DNA from: Corynebacterium deserti GIMN1.010
Lineage (GTDB): Bacteria > Actinomycetota > Actinomycetes > Mycobacteriales > Mycobacteriaceae
Length of the DNA: 64,000 nucleotides
Direction of reading: 5' to 3'
NCBI RefSeq assembly: GCF_001277995.1
Contig: NZ_CP009220.1
Location: forward strand, 2,356,001-2,420,000
The notes beneath the pieces were generated by a model. That model did no database searches and was not told the origin of the DNA. It saw nothing but the letters and a program-made list of their open reading frames with translations. Positions 43,524 to 53,159 of this stretch are shown in pieces. Every line of letters begins with the position of its first letter. The first letter of the stretch is position 1. A program made the translations under genes and the position numbers.

Positions 43524-44098
43524 TGAAAAAAAGATTCATTTCAGGCCGTGAAAAGCCCAAAACCCAGCCAATCAAAACACACCACACACAAAAGCATGTG
43601 GCCTGGCTTTGAAAAAACCAATGAATGGTTATTCTAAAAAAACAAATTTTCTAGAGTGTTCCCCTCCCCCATCCGACGAGGAAAAGATAAGAAGGAAACA
43701 AAAACCATGCCAACAATATTATTTATTGTTTACAGTAGGTGAACTATATTGGCGTTTCACCCACCCGGCATGACCCACCACAACCACGCCCTAGAGGCAT
43801 AGATGGTGGTGACAAAAATAAAATAAATGGCACACTATTGAGTTCTCAAACAACATACGCACACCATCTCAACACCATTTCAGTGTCTTGAAAGCAGCTT
43901 TTTTGACTTTACCCTCACTCTTAACTGAAATGCAAACTAGTTGAATTTCTTGGAAAGTTTGAGGGAAATTGTCGGCGATAAGTTCCTGCACTCTGTGGTG
44001 CAGACTGCCTCGCTGACTTGAATTAATCTACACAGCTACCTGAACAAGTACAAACCCCCAGCTCAAAGGGAAATTGAGTGGGGATTTGAAGAAAAACT
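43524..44098 (-). promoter_or_regulatory. rrn leader and promoter region downstream of murA
   Basis: 575 bp between the murA stop and 16S, with no gene. It contains the leader element TTTGAGAACTCAATAGTGTG on the minus strand (near 43835), typical of actinobacterial rRNA leaders. No strong terminator after murA was seen, so read-through from murA into rrn is possible. Confidence 0.6.
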
Positions 44099-45355
44099 TT
44101 ACGCGGAAACTCTTTCGATGGTGGCGCCTAGCTTTTGCAGGTTTTCCACGAAGTTGGGGTAGCCGCGGTCAATGTGGAAGACATCGTGAACTTCAGTGAC
44201 TCCGTCGGCGCAAAGCGCTGCGAGGACAAGTCCTGCTCCCGCACGAATGTCGGAGGACCAAACTGAGGTTGAAGAAAGCTGCTCGATGCCTCGGATGACA
44301 ACGTGATGTCCGTCGACAGTAGTGTCGGCACCGAGGCGCTGCATCTCGTCGACAAAGCGGAAACGGGATTCAAAGACATTTTCTGTAATAACGGACGTTC
44401 CTTTAGCTACTGCGTTAATACCGATGGCCATTGGCTGGAGATCCGTGGGAAATCCTGGGAAAGGCAGGGTTTGGTAATCGGTAGCGTCCGGACGCTTGTC
44501 CATTTGCACACGGAATCCGTTTTCGTAGGTATCCACGCGAGCACCGGCAAGCTTGAGCTTTTCCAGTGGAAGGTGAAGGTACTTAGGAGCGATGCCACCG
44601 ACAGTGATGTCGCCACGAGTCATTGCAGCGGCGTACGCCCAGGTGCCTGCAACGATGCGGTCGCCGATCACTTCGTGTTTGGTGGGGTGCAGCTTATCCA
44701 CGCCATCGATGGTGATGGTTGGGGAACCTTCACCCTCAATCTTGGCGCCCATGGAACGAAGCATACGGCAGAGATCGACGATTTCTGGTTCGCGGGCAGC
44801 GTTGTCCAGGATGGTGCGGCCTTCAGCCATGACGGAGGCAGTGAGAATGTTCTCAGTTGCACCGACGGAAGGGAAATCAAGGGTGATTTCGGCACCGACG
44901 AGGCGATCAACTTCCGCAACAACAGCGCCGTGGGAGATGTAGGTGGTGGCACCAAGCTTTTCAAGGCCGCTTTGATGCATGTCGAGAGGTCGGGAACCAA
45001 TGGCATCGCCACCAGGAAGGGAGACGACGGCGCGACCGCAGCGTGCGGTGAGTGGACCCAGGACGCAGACGGAGGCGCGGAATTGGGTGACCGCGGGGAA
45101 ATCGGCGTTGGAGCTGAGCTCGGCTGGAGTGTTGATAGTGACGGTTGGCCCGTCGATGGTGACTTCACAGCCAAGACCGACAAGGACGTCGCGCATGAGT
45201 GGGACGTCGAGAATTTCGGGGCAATTGGTCAAGGTGGTGGTGCCCTCGGCGAGCAGCGCTGCGGCCATTAGCTTCAGAACGCTGTTTTTGGCGCCATTAA
45301 CTTTGACGGATCCGTTCAGACGTGCTCCACCGGTGACTAAAAATCTGTCTTTCAC
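44099..45355 (-). CDS. murA: UDP-GlcNAc 1-carboxyvinyltransferase
   Basis: MurA transfers enolpyruvate to UDP-GlcNAc in the first committed step of peptidoglycan synthesis. The 418-aa protein starts at a GTG with AAGGTGGGG upstream ([20 protein letters not shown]). The frame runs further upstream but that part is not MurA. The substrate-binding [16 protein letters not shown] and the EPSP-like repeats are present. The active-site loop reads [12 protein letters not shown]: Asp replaces the Cys of E. coli MurA, as in mycobacteria, predicting insensitivity to fosfomycin. It lies upstream of the rrn operon on the same strand. Confidence 0.94.
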   Translation of the reverse strand: MKDRFLVTGGARLNGSVKVNGAKNSVLKLMAAALLAEGTTTLTNCPEILDVPLMRDVLVGLGCEVTIDGPTVTINTPAELSSNADFPAVTQFRASVCVLGPLTARCGRAVVSLPGGDAIGSRPLDMHQSGLEKLGATTYISHGAVVAEVDRLVGAEITLDFPSVGATENILTASVMAEGRTILDNAAREPEIVDLCRMLRSMGAKIEGEGSPTITIDGVDKLHPTKHEVIGDRIVAGTWAYAAAMTRGDITVGGIAPKYLHLPLEKLKLAGARVDTYENGFRVQMDKRPDATDYQTLPFPGFPTDLQPMAIGINAVAKGTSVITENVFESRFRFVDEMQRLGADTTVDGHHVVIRGIEQLSSTSVWSSDIRAGAGLVLAALCADGVTEVHDVFHIDRGYPNFVENLQKLGATIERVSA

Positions 45356-45377
45356 GTGCCCCACCTTAACGGAAAAA

Positions 45378-45399
45378 CCACCCTGCGTTAGCAGGGTGG
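45378..45399 (-). terminator. Terminator of ramA
   Basis: Inverted repeat CCACCCTGC/GCAGGGTGG with a GTTA loop, followed on the minus strand by TTTTTCC. Confidence 0.85.
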
Positions 45400-45416
45400 C
45401 GTCGATAAGCAATAAA

Positions 45417-46262
45417 TCAGGGCAATGCGCCGATGCGGCGGGCCGCGTTGACTGCTTCGTAGCGGGTGTGCGCGCCGAGCTTACGCATAACGGAACGGAG
45501 GTAACTCTTGACTGTCTCCGCGCCGATGCCCATCTCTTCAGCGGCTTCGACGTTGGTGTGGCCGAGAGCGACACAGGCCAGCACATCAAGCTCGCGGGCA
45601 GAAAGCTTGGTGGTCTGCTTGATACGAACCGGGGTGACCATCTGATCGCAGAGGTCTTCCAGATCGCGGCGCAGCTCCTCGTCGGTGACGCGGTTGGCGA
45701 GCATACGCAGCTTGGAGTGAGTGGAACGAACCTGCTCCCACTCCGCACCATTCATGACCCGGTTGGCTTTGAGAGAACCGCGGCCATCAGGCACGCCGCT
45801 GCGTCGAAGTGCAGAATTAATAGCAAGATTTTGCTCGAGGGTGCGTGCGGTCATGGTGACCTCTTCTATAACAGTGTCGCCGAGGCGAACCGCAGAGTGG
45901 ACGCCAACGTAGAGGACGCCGCGGATTTCCCGGTGCACAATCACAGGAACAGCGACGATGGAATGTAGGCCCTCATCCTGAATCGCAGAGTCCTTCTCAT
46001 GGGAGATGACATTTGCCCGGGTGTAATCACTGACACCGACGGGGCGACGAGTTGCCACCACGCGACCACCGACACCAACACCCGGCTCAATAACCAAGTT
46101 CTGCAGCGCCGGAGTGCGAAGCCCCACCCACTGAGTAATTTGCAGCCGATTGTCTTGCAACACCGTGGCAAACATCGTGACAGGAATGCCGGTTGCGGTT
46201 TTCAGCGATGTCAGCGCCGAACGGATGGCATCTTCGTCATCTTTGATCCGCTGGGTATCCAC
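45417..46262 (-). CDS. ramA: LuxR-family regulator of acetate metabolism RamA
   Basis: RamA is a global activator of acetate, ethanol, TCA-cycle and S-layer genes in C. glutamicum and represses its own gene. The 281-aa protein has an N-terminal GAF-like domain (about residues 15-150; [40 protein letters not shown]) and a C-terminal LuxR helix-turn-helix ([52 protein letters not shown]). The GTG start ([13 protein letters not shown]) is chosen over the longer frame, with AGGAGG upstream. It is divergent from cysK. Confidence 0.93.
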   Translation of the reverse strand: MDTQRIKDDEDAIRSALTSLKTATGIPVTMFATVLQDNRLQITQWVGLRTPALQNLVIEPGVGVGGRVVATRRPVGVSDYTRANVISHEKDSAIQDEGLHSIVAVPVIVHREIRGVLYVGVHSAVRLGDTVIEEVTMTARTLEQNLAINSALRRSGVPDGRGSLKANRVMNGAEWEQVRSTHSKLRMLANRVTDEELRRDLEDLCDQMVTPVRIKQTTKLSARELDVLACVALGHTNVEAAEEMGIGAETVKSYLRSVMRKLGAHTRYEAVNAARRIGALP

Positions 46263-46934
46263 CTTCAGACTTCCTCCTGCTTTACACCCGTGCTGGTACA
46301 CCCATAGGAGCGTTGCACAAGTACCAATCATTCAATAGATGTTCAGTGTACCTCCCCTTTGGGGGTGAACATAGTCGAGGCAAATCGCCCTAACGCCGAA
46401 AATATGTTTCGATTGTGTTGTTTCTCGGGGGTATTTGAATAAGTTCCCTACCCCATCTTTCTTACCCCCGACTCACCTCCCACCCCCGAATAGGAAACTA
46501 ATCCGCAGTTCACCGGCATTTTTAAGAAAAACGCAAATCGATGCCCGTATTAAACCCCACCAATACACCCCCTACCCCCATTCGTGTAAAATTAGTTGCC
46601 ACGGCGAGCTTTTAAAGTGGCACAGAACACTATTTCCTCTACCAAAATAATGAAATTATTGGACGATTCTGCCAAAATTCTAAGATTTACCCCGCAAAAA
46701 CGACGCTTTTCGACGCGCCCTTCCGGGCGTAGCCGCCAGGATAGGCCACCACAAAAATTATTCATTACTTTGCAGCAACGTCACCTGCGGAAATAGTTGG
46801 TCTAGAAAAAATGAACCGCATAGTCTATTTCTGTGGGTTGTTTTTGTGTACACTCGACTTCCAGAGGCCGACTCGCACCACAAAGAGACGGCCAATAGTG
46901 AACAAAAACTTATTTGATAGGAGCACACCCCACA
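46263..46934. promoter_or_regulatory. ramA-cysK divergent regulatory region with C/G tracts
   Basis: About 670 bp with no gene. It contains many short runs of four or five C or G flanked by A/T (near 46360, 46427, 46466, 46485, 46565 and 46575), the form of RamA binding sites (A/C/T-G4-6-T/C or complement). A McbR-like site lies close to cysK. Confidence 0.55.
46812..46827. promoter_or_regulatory. Candidate McbR operator upstream of cysK
   Basis: TGAAC-N6-GTCTA matches 8 of 10 positions of the McbR consensus TAGAC-N6-GTCTA. cysK belongs to the McbR regulon in C. glutamicum; this exact site is inferred. Confidence 0.45.
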
Positions 46935-47870
46935 ATGGGCAACGTGTACAACAACATCACCGAAACCATCGGCCGCACCCCCCTGGTTAAGCTCAACAAG
47001 CTCACCGAAGGCTTGGACGCCACCGTTCTGGTGAAGATCGAGTCCTTCAACCCAGCAAACTCCGTCAAGGACCGTATCGGCCTTGCCATCATCGAAGCAG
47101 CTGAGAAGTCCGGAGAACTTCAGCCGGGTGGCACCATCGTCGAAGCAACCTCCGGCAACACCGGTATTGCACTGGCCATGGTTGGCGCAGCACGTGGCTA
47201 CAACGTTGTCCTCACCATGCCAGAGACCATGTCCAACGAGCGTCGCGTTCTCCTCCGCGCTTACGGTGCAGAAATCGTCCTGACTCCAGGCGCAGCCGGC
47301 ATGCAGGGCGCAAAGGACAAGGCAGACGAAATCGTCGCTGAGCGCGGAAACGCAATCCTTGCTCGCCAGTTCGAGAACGAGGCAAACCCAGCAATCCACC
47401 GCGCAACCACCGCGAAGGAAATCCTCGAAGACACCGACGGCAACGTTGACATCTTCGTTGCAGGCTTCGGCACTGGCGGAACCGTCACCGGCGTTGGCCA
47501 GGTTCTGAAGGAAAAGAACCCAAACGCTGAGATCTACGCAGTTGAGCCAGAGGCTTCCCCACTGCTTACCACCGGCAAGGCTGGCCCACACAAGATCCAG
47601 GGCATCGGCGCAAACTTCATCCCTGGGGTTCTAGACCGCAAGGTTCTCGATGACGTACTGACCGTCTCCAACGAAGACGCAATCGCATACTCCCGCAAGC
47701 TTGCTGTCGAGGAAGGCATCCTCGGCGGCATCTCTACCGGCGCAAATATCAAGGCTGCACTGGACTTGGCTGCAAAGCCAGAGAACGCTGGCAAGACCAT
47801 CGTCACCATCGTCTGCGACTTCGGTGAGCGCTACGTCTCCACCGTTTTGTACGAAGACATCCGCGACTAA
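46935..47870 (+). CDS. cysK: Cysteine synthase (O-acetylserine sulfhydrylase)
   Basis: CysK forms cysteine from O-acetylserine and sulfide with pyridoxal phosphate. The 311-aa protein has the PLP Lys in [11 protein letters not shown], the substrate loop [12 protein letters not shown], the phosphate-binding [12 protein letters not shown] and the ISTGAN segment. The ATG ([13 protein letters not shown]) is chosen over an upstream TTG. cysE follows after a terminator, so the two genes of the cysteine pathway are adjacent but separately transcribed. Confidence 0.95.
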   Translation: MGNVYNNITETIGRTPLVKLNKLTEGLDATVLVKIESFNPANSVKDRIGLAIIEAAEKSGELQPGGTIVEATSGNTGIALAMVGAARGYNVVLTMPETMSNERRVLLRAYGAEIVLTPGAAGMQGAKDKADEIVAERGNAILARQFENEANPAIHRATTAKEILEDTDGNVDIFVAGFGTGGTVTGVGQVLKEKNPNAEIYAVEPEASPLLTTGKAGPHKIQGIGANFIPGVLDRKVLDDVLTVSNEDAIAYSRKLAVEEGILGGISTGANIKAALDLAAKPENAGKTIVTIVCDFGERYVSTVLYEDIRD

Positions 47871-47884
47871 TCCTTACGGTTGTT

Positions 47885-47917
47885 AACCACCCGAGCTTTA
47901 TGCTTAGGTGGTTTTTT
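47885..47917 (+). terminator. Terminator of cysK
   Basis: Inverted repeat AACCACC/GGTGGTT followed by a T6 run. Confidence 0.85.
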
Positions 47918-47995
47918 CATGTCCAGCAGGGATCAGTGAATATTTCCCCTGCAACATTCCGTAGGGTGTCCCCCACCACTGTTAGACTTTCCAGC

Positions 47996-48562
47996 ATGTT
48001 CAAAGCTCTGAAAATGATCCGTGAAGATCTCGCCAACGCCCGCGATCATGATCCTGCAGCTCGCGGTGATGTGGAAAATGCCATCGTGTATTCCGGACTT
48101 CACGCCATTTGGGCCCACCGAGTAGCCAACAGCTGGTGGAAAGCCGGCTTCCGTGGCCCTGCTCGAGTCTTAGCGCAATTCACCCGCTTCCTCACCGGCA
48201 TTGAAATTCACCCCGGTGCCACCATTGGGCGCAGGTTCTTCATCGACCACGGCATGGGAATCGTCATCGGTGAAACCACAGAAATCGGCGAAGGCGTCAT
48301 GCTTTACCACGGCGTGACCCTCGGCGGGCAGGTCCTCACCCAAACCAAGCGCCACCCCACCCTCTGCGACAACGTCACCGTCGGTGCAGGTGCCAAGATC
48401 TTAGGTCCCATCACCATCGGAGAAGGCTCCGCGATTGGCGCGAATGCTGTCGTGACCAAAGATGTCCCCGCCGAACACATTGCCGTAGGTATTCCAGCCG
48501 TGGCACGTCCTCGAGGTAAATCAGAGAAGATTAAGCTGGTCGACCCGGACTACTACATCTAG
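47996..48562 (+). CDS. cysE: Serine O-acetyltransferase
   Basis: CysE acetylates serine with acetyl-CoA to give O-acetylserine, the substrate of CysK. The 188-aa short-form enzyme has the left-handed beta-helix hexapeptides (GIEIHPGATIGRRFFIDHGMGIVIGETTEIGEGVMLYHGVTLGG) with the catalytic His/Asp region (FFIDHGMG) and a C-terminus ending VDPDYYI, suited to binding CysK. The ATG at 47996 is 7 nt after TAGACT, suggesting a leaderless mRNA. Confidence 0.94.
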   Translation: MFKALKMIREDLANARDHDPAARGDVENAIVYSGLHAIWAHRVANSWWKAGFRGPARVLAQFTRFLTGIEIHPGATIGRRFFIDHGMGIVIGETTEIGEGVMLYHGVTLGGQVLTQTKRHPTLCDNVTVGAGAKILGPITIGEGSAIGANAVVTKDVPAEHIAVGIPAVARPRGKSEKIKLVDPDYYI

Positions 48563-48571
48563 AAACGCTTT

Positions 48572-48600
48572 AAGCCCGAATCGCTTCGATTCGGGCTTTT
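48572..48600 (+). terminator. Terminator of cysE
   Basis: Inverted repeat AAGCCCGAATCG/CGATTCGGGCTT followed by TTTTCTG. Confidence 0.9.
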
Positions 48601-48636
48601 TCTGTGGATGGTGGGTGGGCGTAGACAAGCGTGCTT

Positions 48637-48930
48637 TTAGCTTTTCAGCTCCTTGTACTCAGGATGCTTCTGAATGTAGCCAGCCACCGCTGAGCACGCG
48701 TCATGGATGCGAATGCCGGACTCACGAGCATCATCCAACGCGAACTTAATCAACGGCGCAGACAACCCCTGGCCGCGGAACTCAGGTTTGATGACCGTGT
48801 GGTTGAAATTGCGGAAATCCGGGCCATCAAGATAGCTAGCAAAACCCGCAGGCGTGCCGTCAACAGTAATGACAAAACGCTTCTGGCCCTCATTGTGGAC
48901 GACTTCAATGTTCTTGGCTTTTTCACTCAT
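48637..48930 (-). CDS. Small GNAT-type N-acetyltransferase (YjdJ-like)
   Basis: The 97-aa protein is a minimal GNAT fold of the Acetyltransf_CG group: AGFASYLDGPDFRNFNHTVIKPEFRGQGLSAPLIKFALDDARESG with the acetyl-CoA loop R-G-Q-G-L-S, and the closing CSAVAGYIQKHPEYKEL. The substrate is unknown. The ATG at 48930 follows GAGGAG; the frame is open to 48951. It converges with cysE. Confidence 0.85.
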   Translation of the reverse strand: MSEKAKNIEVVHNEGQKRFVITVDGTPAGFASYLDGPDFRNFNHTVIKPEFRGQGLSAPLIKFALDDARESGIRIHDACSAVAGYIQKHPEYKELKS

Positions 48931-49031
48931 GTACGTTCTCCTCGAATGCATGCGACTCTAGCAAGTAGGCGTCTCTTCCTTTATACCTTGGTTGCGCTAA
49001 ACCTTGGTCATTATGTATTGAAACGCAAAAA

Positions 49032-49067
49032 CACCCCGTGTTATTTCCGAAGAAATAACACGGGGTG
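49032..49067 (-). terminator. Terminator of the tRNA-Asp/tRNA-Phe unit
   Basis: 16-bp perfect inverted repeat CACCCCGTGTTATTTC/GAAATAACACGGGGTG with a 4-nt loop, then a TTTTT run on the minus strand. Confidence 0.92.
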
Positions 49068-49073
49068 AAACTG

Positions 49074-49146
49074 TGGCCAGAGCCGGGATCGAACCGGCGA
49101 CCTTTCACTTTTCAGGCGAACGCTCTACCGACTGAGCTATCTGGCC
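49074..49146 (-). tRNA. tRNA-Phe (GAA)
   Basis: Acceptor GGCCAGA/TCTGGCC and anticodon loop CTGAAAA (GAA). No encoded CCA beyond the acceptor. Confidence 0.95.
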
Positions 49147-49175
49147 AGGGATTGTCCTATATTGTAGACCAATTC

Positions 49176-49253
49176 CTGCGACCCTGACGGGACTTGAACC
49201 CGCGACCTCCGCCGTGACAGGGCGGCGCGCTAACCAACTGCGCCACAGGGCCT
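49176..49253. repeat. 78-bp direct repeat containing tRNA-Asp, copy 1
   Basis: Identical over 78 bp to 52100-52177; the two copies bracket sucD-sucC. Sequence beyond the repeat differs. Confidence 0.95.
49179..49252 (-). tRNA. tRNA-Asp (GTC), copy 1
   Basis: Acceptor GGCCCTG/CAGGGTC and anticodon loop CTGTCAC (GTC). Identical to the copy at 52103. Confidence 0.95.
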
Positions 49254-49405
49254 TAAAGCCATGCACACTTTCAGTGTTTATCACACTGTCCTGCGCACAG
49301 ATGAATACTCTACACAGACCAGTTCAACAGCCACAAATCCGCAGGTCACCGGCGTTAAGTGCAGAGTTTCGTGCAGGGTTTCTGTTGAGGTTTCTTCCGC
49401 TTGAA

Positions 49406-50290
49406 TTACAGGGACGCAACAACCTCGCGTATGAGCTTCGCCGTCTCGCTGGGGGTCGTGCCAACTTTGACGCCTACAGTCTCAAGAGCTTGCTTCTTCG
49501 CGCGCGCAGTGCCTTCGGATCCCGTGACGATAGCTCCGGCATGCCCCATCGTCTTCCCTTCCGGCGCGGTGAACCCTGCAACATAGCCCACCACAGGCTT
49601 AGTCACATGTCGGGAAATGAACTCTGCGGCACGTTCCTCAGCATCGCCTCCGATCTCACCGATCATGACGATGGCCTTGGTATTAGGATCCGCCTCAAAC
49701 GCCTCGAGCGCGTCAATGTGGGTGGTTCCAATGATAGGATCGCCGCCAATGCCGATCGCCGTGGAGATTCCAATGTCAGCGAGCTCATACATCATCTGAT
49801 AGGTGAGAGTTCCCGACTTGGAAATCAAGCCTATAGGCCCCGGTCCTGCGATATTGGCTGGGGTAATGCCAGCCAGCGACTCACCTGGCGTAATAATTCC
49901 CGGACAGTTGGGGCCAATGATGCGGGTGTGTCCCACCTTTTTGGCGTACGCCCAAGCCTCGCAGGTGTCCCTGATAGGGATGCCTTCGGTGATGATGGCA
50001 CAAAGGGGGATGTGGGCGTCGATAGCCTCAATGATCGCGGCTTTGGCAAACGCTGGCGGGACGAAGATGACAGTGACATTAGCGTCGGTTTTCTCCATTG
50101 CCTCCTGGACAGTTCCGAAGACAGGGAGCTCGGTGCCATTGATCAAGATAGTTTGGCCGGCTTTGCGGGGATTCGTCCCACCAACGAGTTGGGCACCCGA
50201 TGCCAGGATGCGGCGGGCGTGTTCGGAGCCTTCGGAACCAGTGATGCCTTGGATAATGATGCGGGAGTCGGCGTTAAGGAAGATGGACAT
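49406..50290 (-). CDS. sucD: Succinyl-CoA synthetase alpha subunit
   Basis: SucD and SucC interconvert succinyl-CoA and succinate with substrate-level phosphorylation in the TCA cycle. The 294-aa protein has the CoA-binding domain ([35 protein letters not shown]), GPNCPGII, and the phosphohistidine region [19 protein letters not shown] precedes the ATG. It follows sucC by 61 bp and lies in a segment bounded by two identical tRNA-Asp copies. Confidence 0.95.
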   Translation of the reverse strand: MSIFLNADSRIIIQGITGSEGSEHARRILASGAQLVGGTNPRKAGQTILINGTELPVFGTVQEAMEKTDANVTVIFVPPAFAKAAIIEAIDAHIPLCAIITEGIPIRDTCEAWAYAKKVGHTRIIGPNCPGIITPGESLAGITPANIAGPGPIGLISKSGTLTYQMMYELADIGISTAIGIGGDPIIGTTHIDALEAFEADPNTKAIVMIGEIGGDAEERAAEFISRHVTKPVVGYVAGFTAPEGKTMGHAGAIVTGSEGTARAKKQALETVGVKVGTTPSETAKLIREVVASL

Positions 50291-50351
50291 GGGTGTGGGG
50301 TCCTTTGGGTTTTGTGCTTGCGGTTAACTAGTTGGCTAGTTGACTGGTTTG

Positions 50352-51566
50352 CTACTTTGCTGTGGCGTATTCGTCGCAGGATCGGCTTGGCGCAGTGGGT
50401 GCTTGGTTAGCTAGCTGCGCTGCGCGGTCCGCGGCGGCATCCATTCCATCGACCACTATGACAAGAGGATGATCAAACTCCGCGAGGATCCGGCGCCCCT
50501 CCTCCACATTGTTTCCATCCAGGCGCACTACCAATGGCTTTGTTGCTTGATCACCCAAAACGTTGAGGGCGCCGACAATTCCCCGAGCCACCACATCACA
50601 CGCAGTGATACCACCAAAGACATTGACAAAGACGCTGCGCACTTGACGATCACCGAGAATTACATCAAGACCAGCCGCCATAGACTCCGCAGAAGCTCCA
50701 CCACCGATGTCCAGGAAGTTTGCCGGACGCTGGCCACCGTGACACTCACCCGCTGCCGCGACAATATCCAACGTGGACATCACCAGGCCTGCACCGTTGC
50801 CGATAATTCCCACGGAGCCATCCAACTTCACATAGTTAAGGTCATTTTTCTTCGCTTTCAACTCCAGGATGTCCAAACCACCAGCAGATTCTGCGAGGGC
50901 ACCACGGTTTTCGTGCCGGAAATCAGCATTTTCATCGAGCGTGATCTTGCCATCTAGCGCGATGACGTCACCATCATCAGTAAGTACCAACGGATTGACC
51001 TCCACCAGCGTGGCTTCTTCCGCGTAATACACCTGATAGATCTTCATCAACACCGGAATAACCTTCTCTGCAACACCTGGGCGAAAGCCGGCGGCCTCGA
51101 CGATCTCTCGCGCCTTGGCCTCATCAATACCCACCAGAGGATCAACCTCCACCTTTGCGAGCGCCTGCGGCTTCTGTACCGCAAGCAACTCAATCTCCAT
51201 GCCGCCCTCAACAGAACACATCGCAAGGTACGACCGGTTGGCACGATCAAGAAGAATCGAGAAGTAATACTCCTCAGCAATTTCCGCCCCCTGCGCGACC
51301 ATAACCTGATTAACCGTGTGTCCCTTGATATCCATTCCCAAGATCGCCTCAGCAGAAGCAAAAGCATCGGCCGACGTAGGTGCCACGCGGACACCACCCG
51401 CCTTACCGCGCCCACCCACCTTCACCTGAGCTTTAACGACGGTCAACCCCCCAATTTCCTCCGCTGCTTTCCTGGCAGTCTCTGGAGTGGACGCGACAAT
51501 TCCCTTGAGCACAGGCACTCCGTGTGCTTCAAAGAGATCTCGGGCTTGGTATTCAAAAAGATCCAC
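50352..51566 (-). CDS. sucC: Succinyl-CoA synthetase beta subunit
   Basis: The 404-aa subunit has an ATP-grasp N-terminus ([39 protein letters not shown]) and the C-terminal domain [22 protein letters not shown] and [15 protein letters not shown]. The GTG at 51566 matches the conserved family N-terminus; an ATG 11 codons upstream is less likely. The last 20 residues ([17 protein letters not shown]) are not conserved-looking. It heads the sucCD operon. Confidence 0.93.
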   Translation of the reverse strand: MDLFEYQARDLFEAHGVPVLKGIVASTPETARKAAEEIGGLTVVKAQVKVGGRGKAGGVRVAPTSADAFASAEAILGMDIKGHTVNQVMVAQGAEIAEEYYFSILLDRANRSYLAMCSVEGGMEIELLAVQKPQALAKVEVDPLVGIDEAKAREIVEAAGFRPGVAEKVIPVLMKIYQVYYAEEATLVEVNPLVLTDDGDVIALDGKITLDENADFRHENRGALAESAGGLDILELKAKKNDLNYVKLDGSVGIIGNGAGLVMSTLDIVAAAGECHGGQRPANFLDIGGGASAESMAAGLDVILGDRQVRSVFVNVFGGITACDVVARGIVGALNVLGDQATKPLVVRLDGNNVEEGRRILAEFDHPLVIVVDGMDAAADRAAQLANQAPTAPSRSCDEYATAK

Positions 51567-52102
51567 TGCAAATCCATTTCCGGCCTTCGATGGGGCCATC
51601 GCTACAAGAACTCACTACTGGCTCAGAGTTCTTTGATGTGTTGTTAGGAGCATGCACTTCACTTGCCTTCAAACGCCCAAGCAGGAAGAAGTTAAGGATT
51701 TAAGTGTTCTACACCACTAATGTGGACGTTTTGTTAAGTGTAACACTGTAAACTTTGCAAATAACAACAAAATTTGATCACCGGTGCTCACAACCAACGG
51801 ATTGCAATAGCTGCATATGGCACGGAGTGAAAACGACGTCACCGAAGCGCCTTCCAAGAGTTCGACACCGCCCGACCGGCACCGCCCCACCGACTTCGCC
51901 AGTCCGACACCTCGTCTCCGACATCAGTCCGATTCCTGCGAAAAGTGGAGTGCTATCGGAGACGCGAAGTCGAAATAAACTCACCCCTAAATCCACGAAC
52001 TCAAATCCAAGCAATCCCCGACCGCAGGAAACGCCTCCCAAGACAAACAAAAACAGAGGACACACATCCTCTTGGATGTGTGTCCTCTGATTCACATTGC
52101 TG
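51567..52102. other. sucCD promoter region
   Basis: About 535 bp without a gene. It contains the sucC promoter, an AAGTGTAACACT palindrome near 51736, a T-poor, GC-rich stretch with no coding signature, and a terminator for the tRNA-Glu/Asp unit. Confidence 0.55.
52055..52088 (-). terminator. Terminator of the tRNA-Glu/tRNA-Asp unit
   Basis: 15-bp perfect inverted repeat AGAGGACACACATCC/GGATGTGTGTCCTCT with a TCTTG-type loop, then TTTTTGTTTG on the minus strand. Confidence 0.9.
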
Positions 52103-52177
52103 CGACCCTGACGGGACTTGAACCCGCGACCTCCGCCGTGACAGGGCGGCGCGCTAACCAACTGCGCCACAGGGCCT
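52100..52177. repeat. 78-bp direct repeat containing tRNA-Asp, copy 2
   Basis: Identical to 49176-49253, in the same orientation, 2924 bp away. Confidence 0.95.
52103..52176 (-). tRNA. tRNA-Asp (GTC), copy 2
   Basis: Same sequence as the copy at 49179, anticodon GTC. Confidence 0.95.
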
Positions 52178-52218
52178 CATATGCAGCATTTCACTGCTAC
52201 TTTCCTTTCGGAAAGTAG

Positions 52219-52291
52219 TACTCCCAACGGGATTCGAACCCGTGTCGCTGCCGTGAAAGGGCAGTGTCCTAGGCCCCTAGACGATGGGAGC
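52219..52291 (-). tRNA. tRNA-Glu (TTC)
   Basis: Acceptor GCTCCCA/TGGGAGT (with a terminal G-T pair), anticodon stem CTGCC/GGCAG around loop CTTTCAC (TTC). Confidence 0.95.
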
Positions 52292-52402
52292 TCGTCGCTC
52301 TCGGCGACTGGAATAGAATATACGTGACTTTTTTTAATCCGCAAAATCGCGCCGTGAGCTGGGAGTTTAGAGGCTGAATTAAGCCACTTAACTAACTAAA
52401 GG

Positions 52403-53131
52403 TTAATTGCAGGTGCCGTCGATGGAGCAGCTCTGTCCATCGATGACCTCAAAGGGAGATGAAGGGTTGGCTTCGGACCATTCACTGAAAGCTTTTTCGA
52501 TGGTTTCGGAGAAGACGTCTGGCTGTTGTGCGCCGTTGATGGCGTATTTTCGGTCGAAGACGAAGAAGGGAACGCCTTGGACGCCGAGTTGGCGGGCTTC
52601 GAAGACGTCTTGCTGGACGTCGTTGGTGAAGGCATCGGATTCGAGGATGGTGCGGGTTTCGGTGGCGTCGAGGCCTGCAGCTTCAGCGATGGAGGTGAGG
52701 ACGTCGAGGTCGTCAATGTTTTTTCCGTCGACGAAGTGAGCGATGAAGAGGGCTTGGGCTACTTCTTGCTGCTTGCCGTGGGTTTTGGCGAAGTGGGTGA
52801 GGCGGTGGCCATTGATGGTGTTGGCTGCGATGGCTTTTTCGTTGTCCATTTCAAGTCCTGAGGCATGCGCCATGGCTTGGACTTGGGCGTTCATTTGGCG
52901 GGACTGCTCGATGGACATGCCCTTAGTTTCAGAGAGCATTTCGACGTCGGAACGCAGGGGGTGGGTTTCTAGGCCTGGCATGAGTTCGAAGCTCTTGAAT
53001 TCGACGTCGATGCGGTCGGCGTTGGGGAAGGCGGAGAGGGCGTCATCGAGGCGCTTTTTGCCGATGTAGCAAAATGGGCACATGATGTCGCTCCACACTT
53101 CGATCTTCATGGTCTTTGCAGGTGCAGTCAT
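52403..53131 (-). CDS. DsbA-family oxidoreductase, FrnE-like
   Basis: The 242-aa cytoplasmic protein has a thioredoxin-like domain with active site CPFC (EVWSDIMCPFCYIGKKRL). The FrnE-type helical insertion (HASGLEMDNEKAIAANTINGHRLTHFAK) and the C-terminal GVQGVPFFVFDRKYAINGAQ follow, with the cis-Pro in GVPFF. It lacks a signal peptide. Relatives act as disulfide isomerases or in 2-hydroxychromene-type chemistry; the substrate is not known. The extreme C-terminus has two further Cys (QSCSIDGTCN). Confidence 0.88.
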   Translation of the reverse strand: MTAPAKTMKIEVWSDIMCPFCYIGKKRLDDALSAFPNADRIDVEFKSFELMPGLETHPLRSDVEMLSETKGMSIEQSRQMNAQVQAMAHASGLEMDNEKAIAANTINGHRLTHFAKTHGKQQEVAQALFIAHFVDGKNIDDLDVLTSIAEAAGLDATETRTILESDAFTNDVQQDVFEARQLGVQGVPFFVFDRKYAINGAQQPDVFSETIEKAFSEWSEANPSSPFEVIDGQSCSIDGTCN

Positions 53132-53159
53132 ACCCAGTCCAACCTCCCTGCCCGGGTGC

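Noticed and set aside
45356..45751. N-terminal extension of murA by 132 codons
   Set aside because: The extra sequence overlaps ramA in another frame and does not resemble MurA; the GTG at 45355 gives the standard 418 residues.
46758..47591. 277-codon open frame opposite cysK
   Set aside because: It lies entirely antisense to cysK, whose sequence is clearly a conserved enzyme; the antisense frame has no family resemblance.
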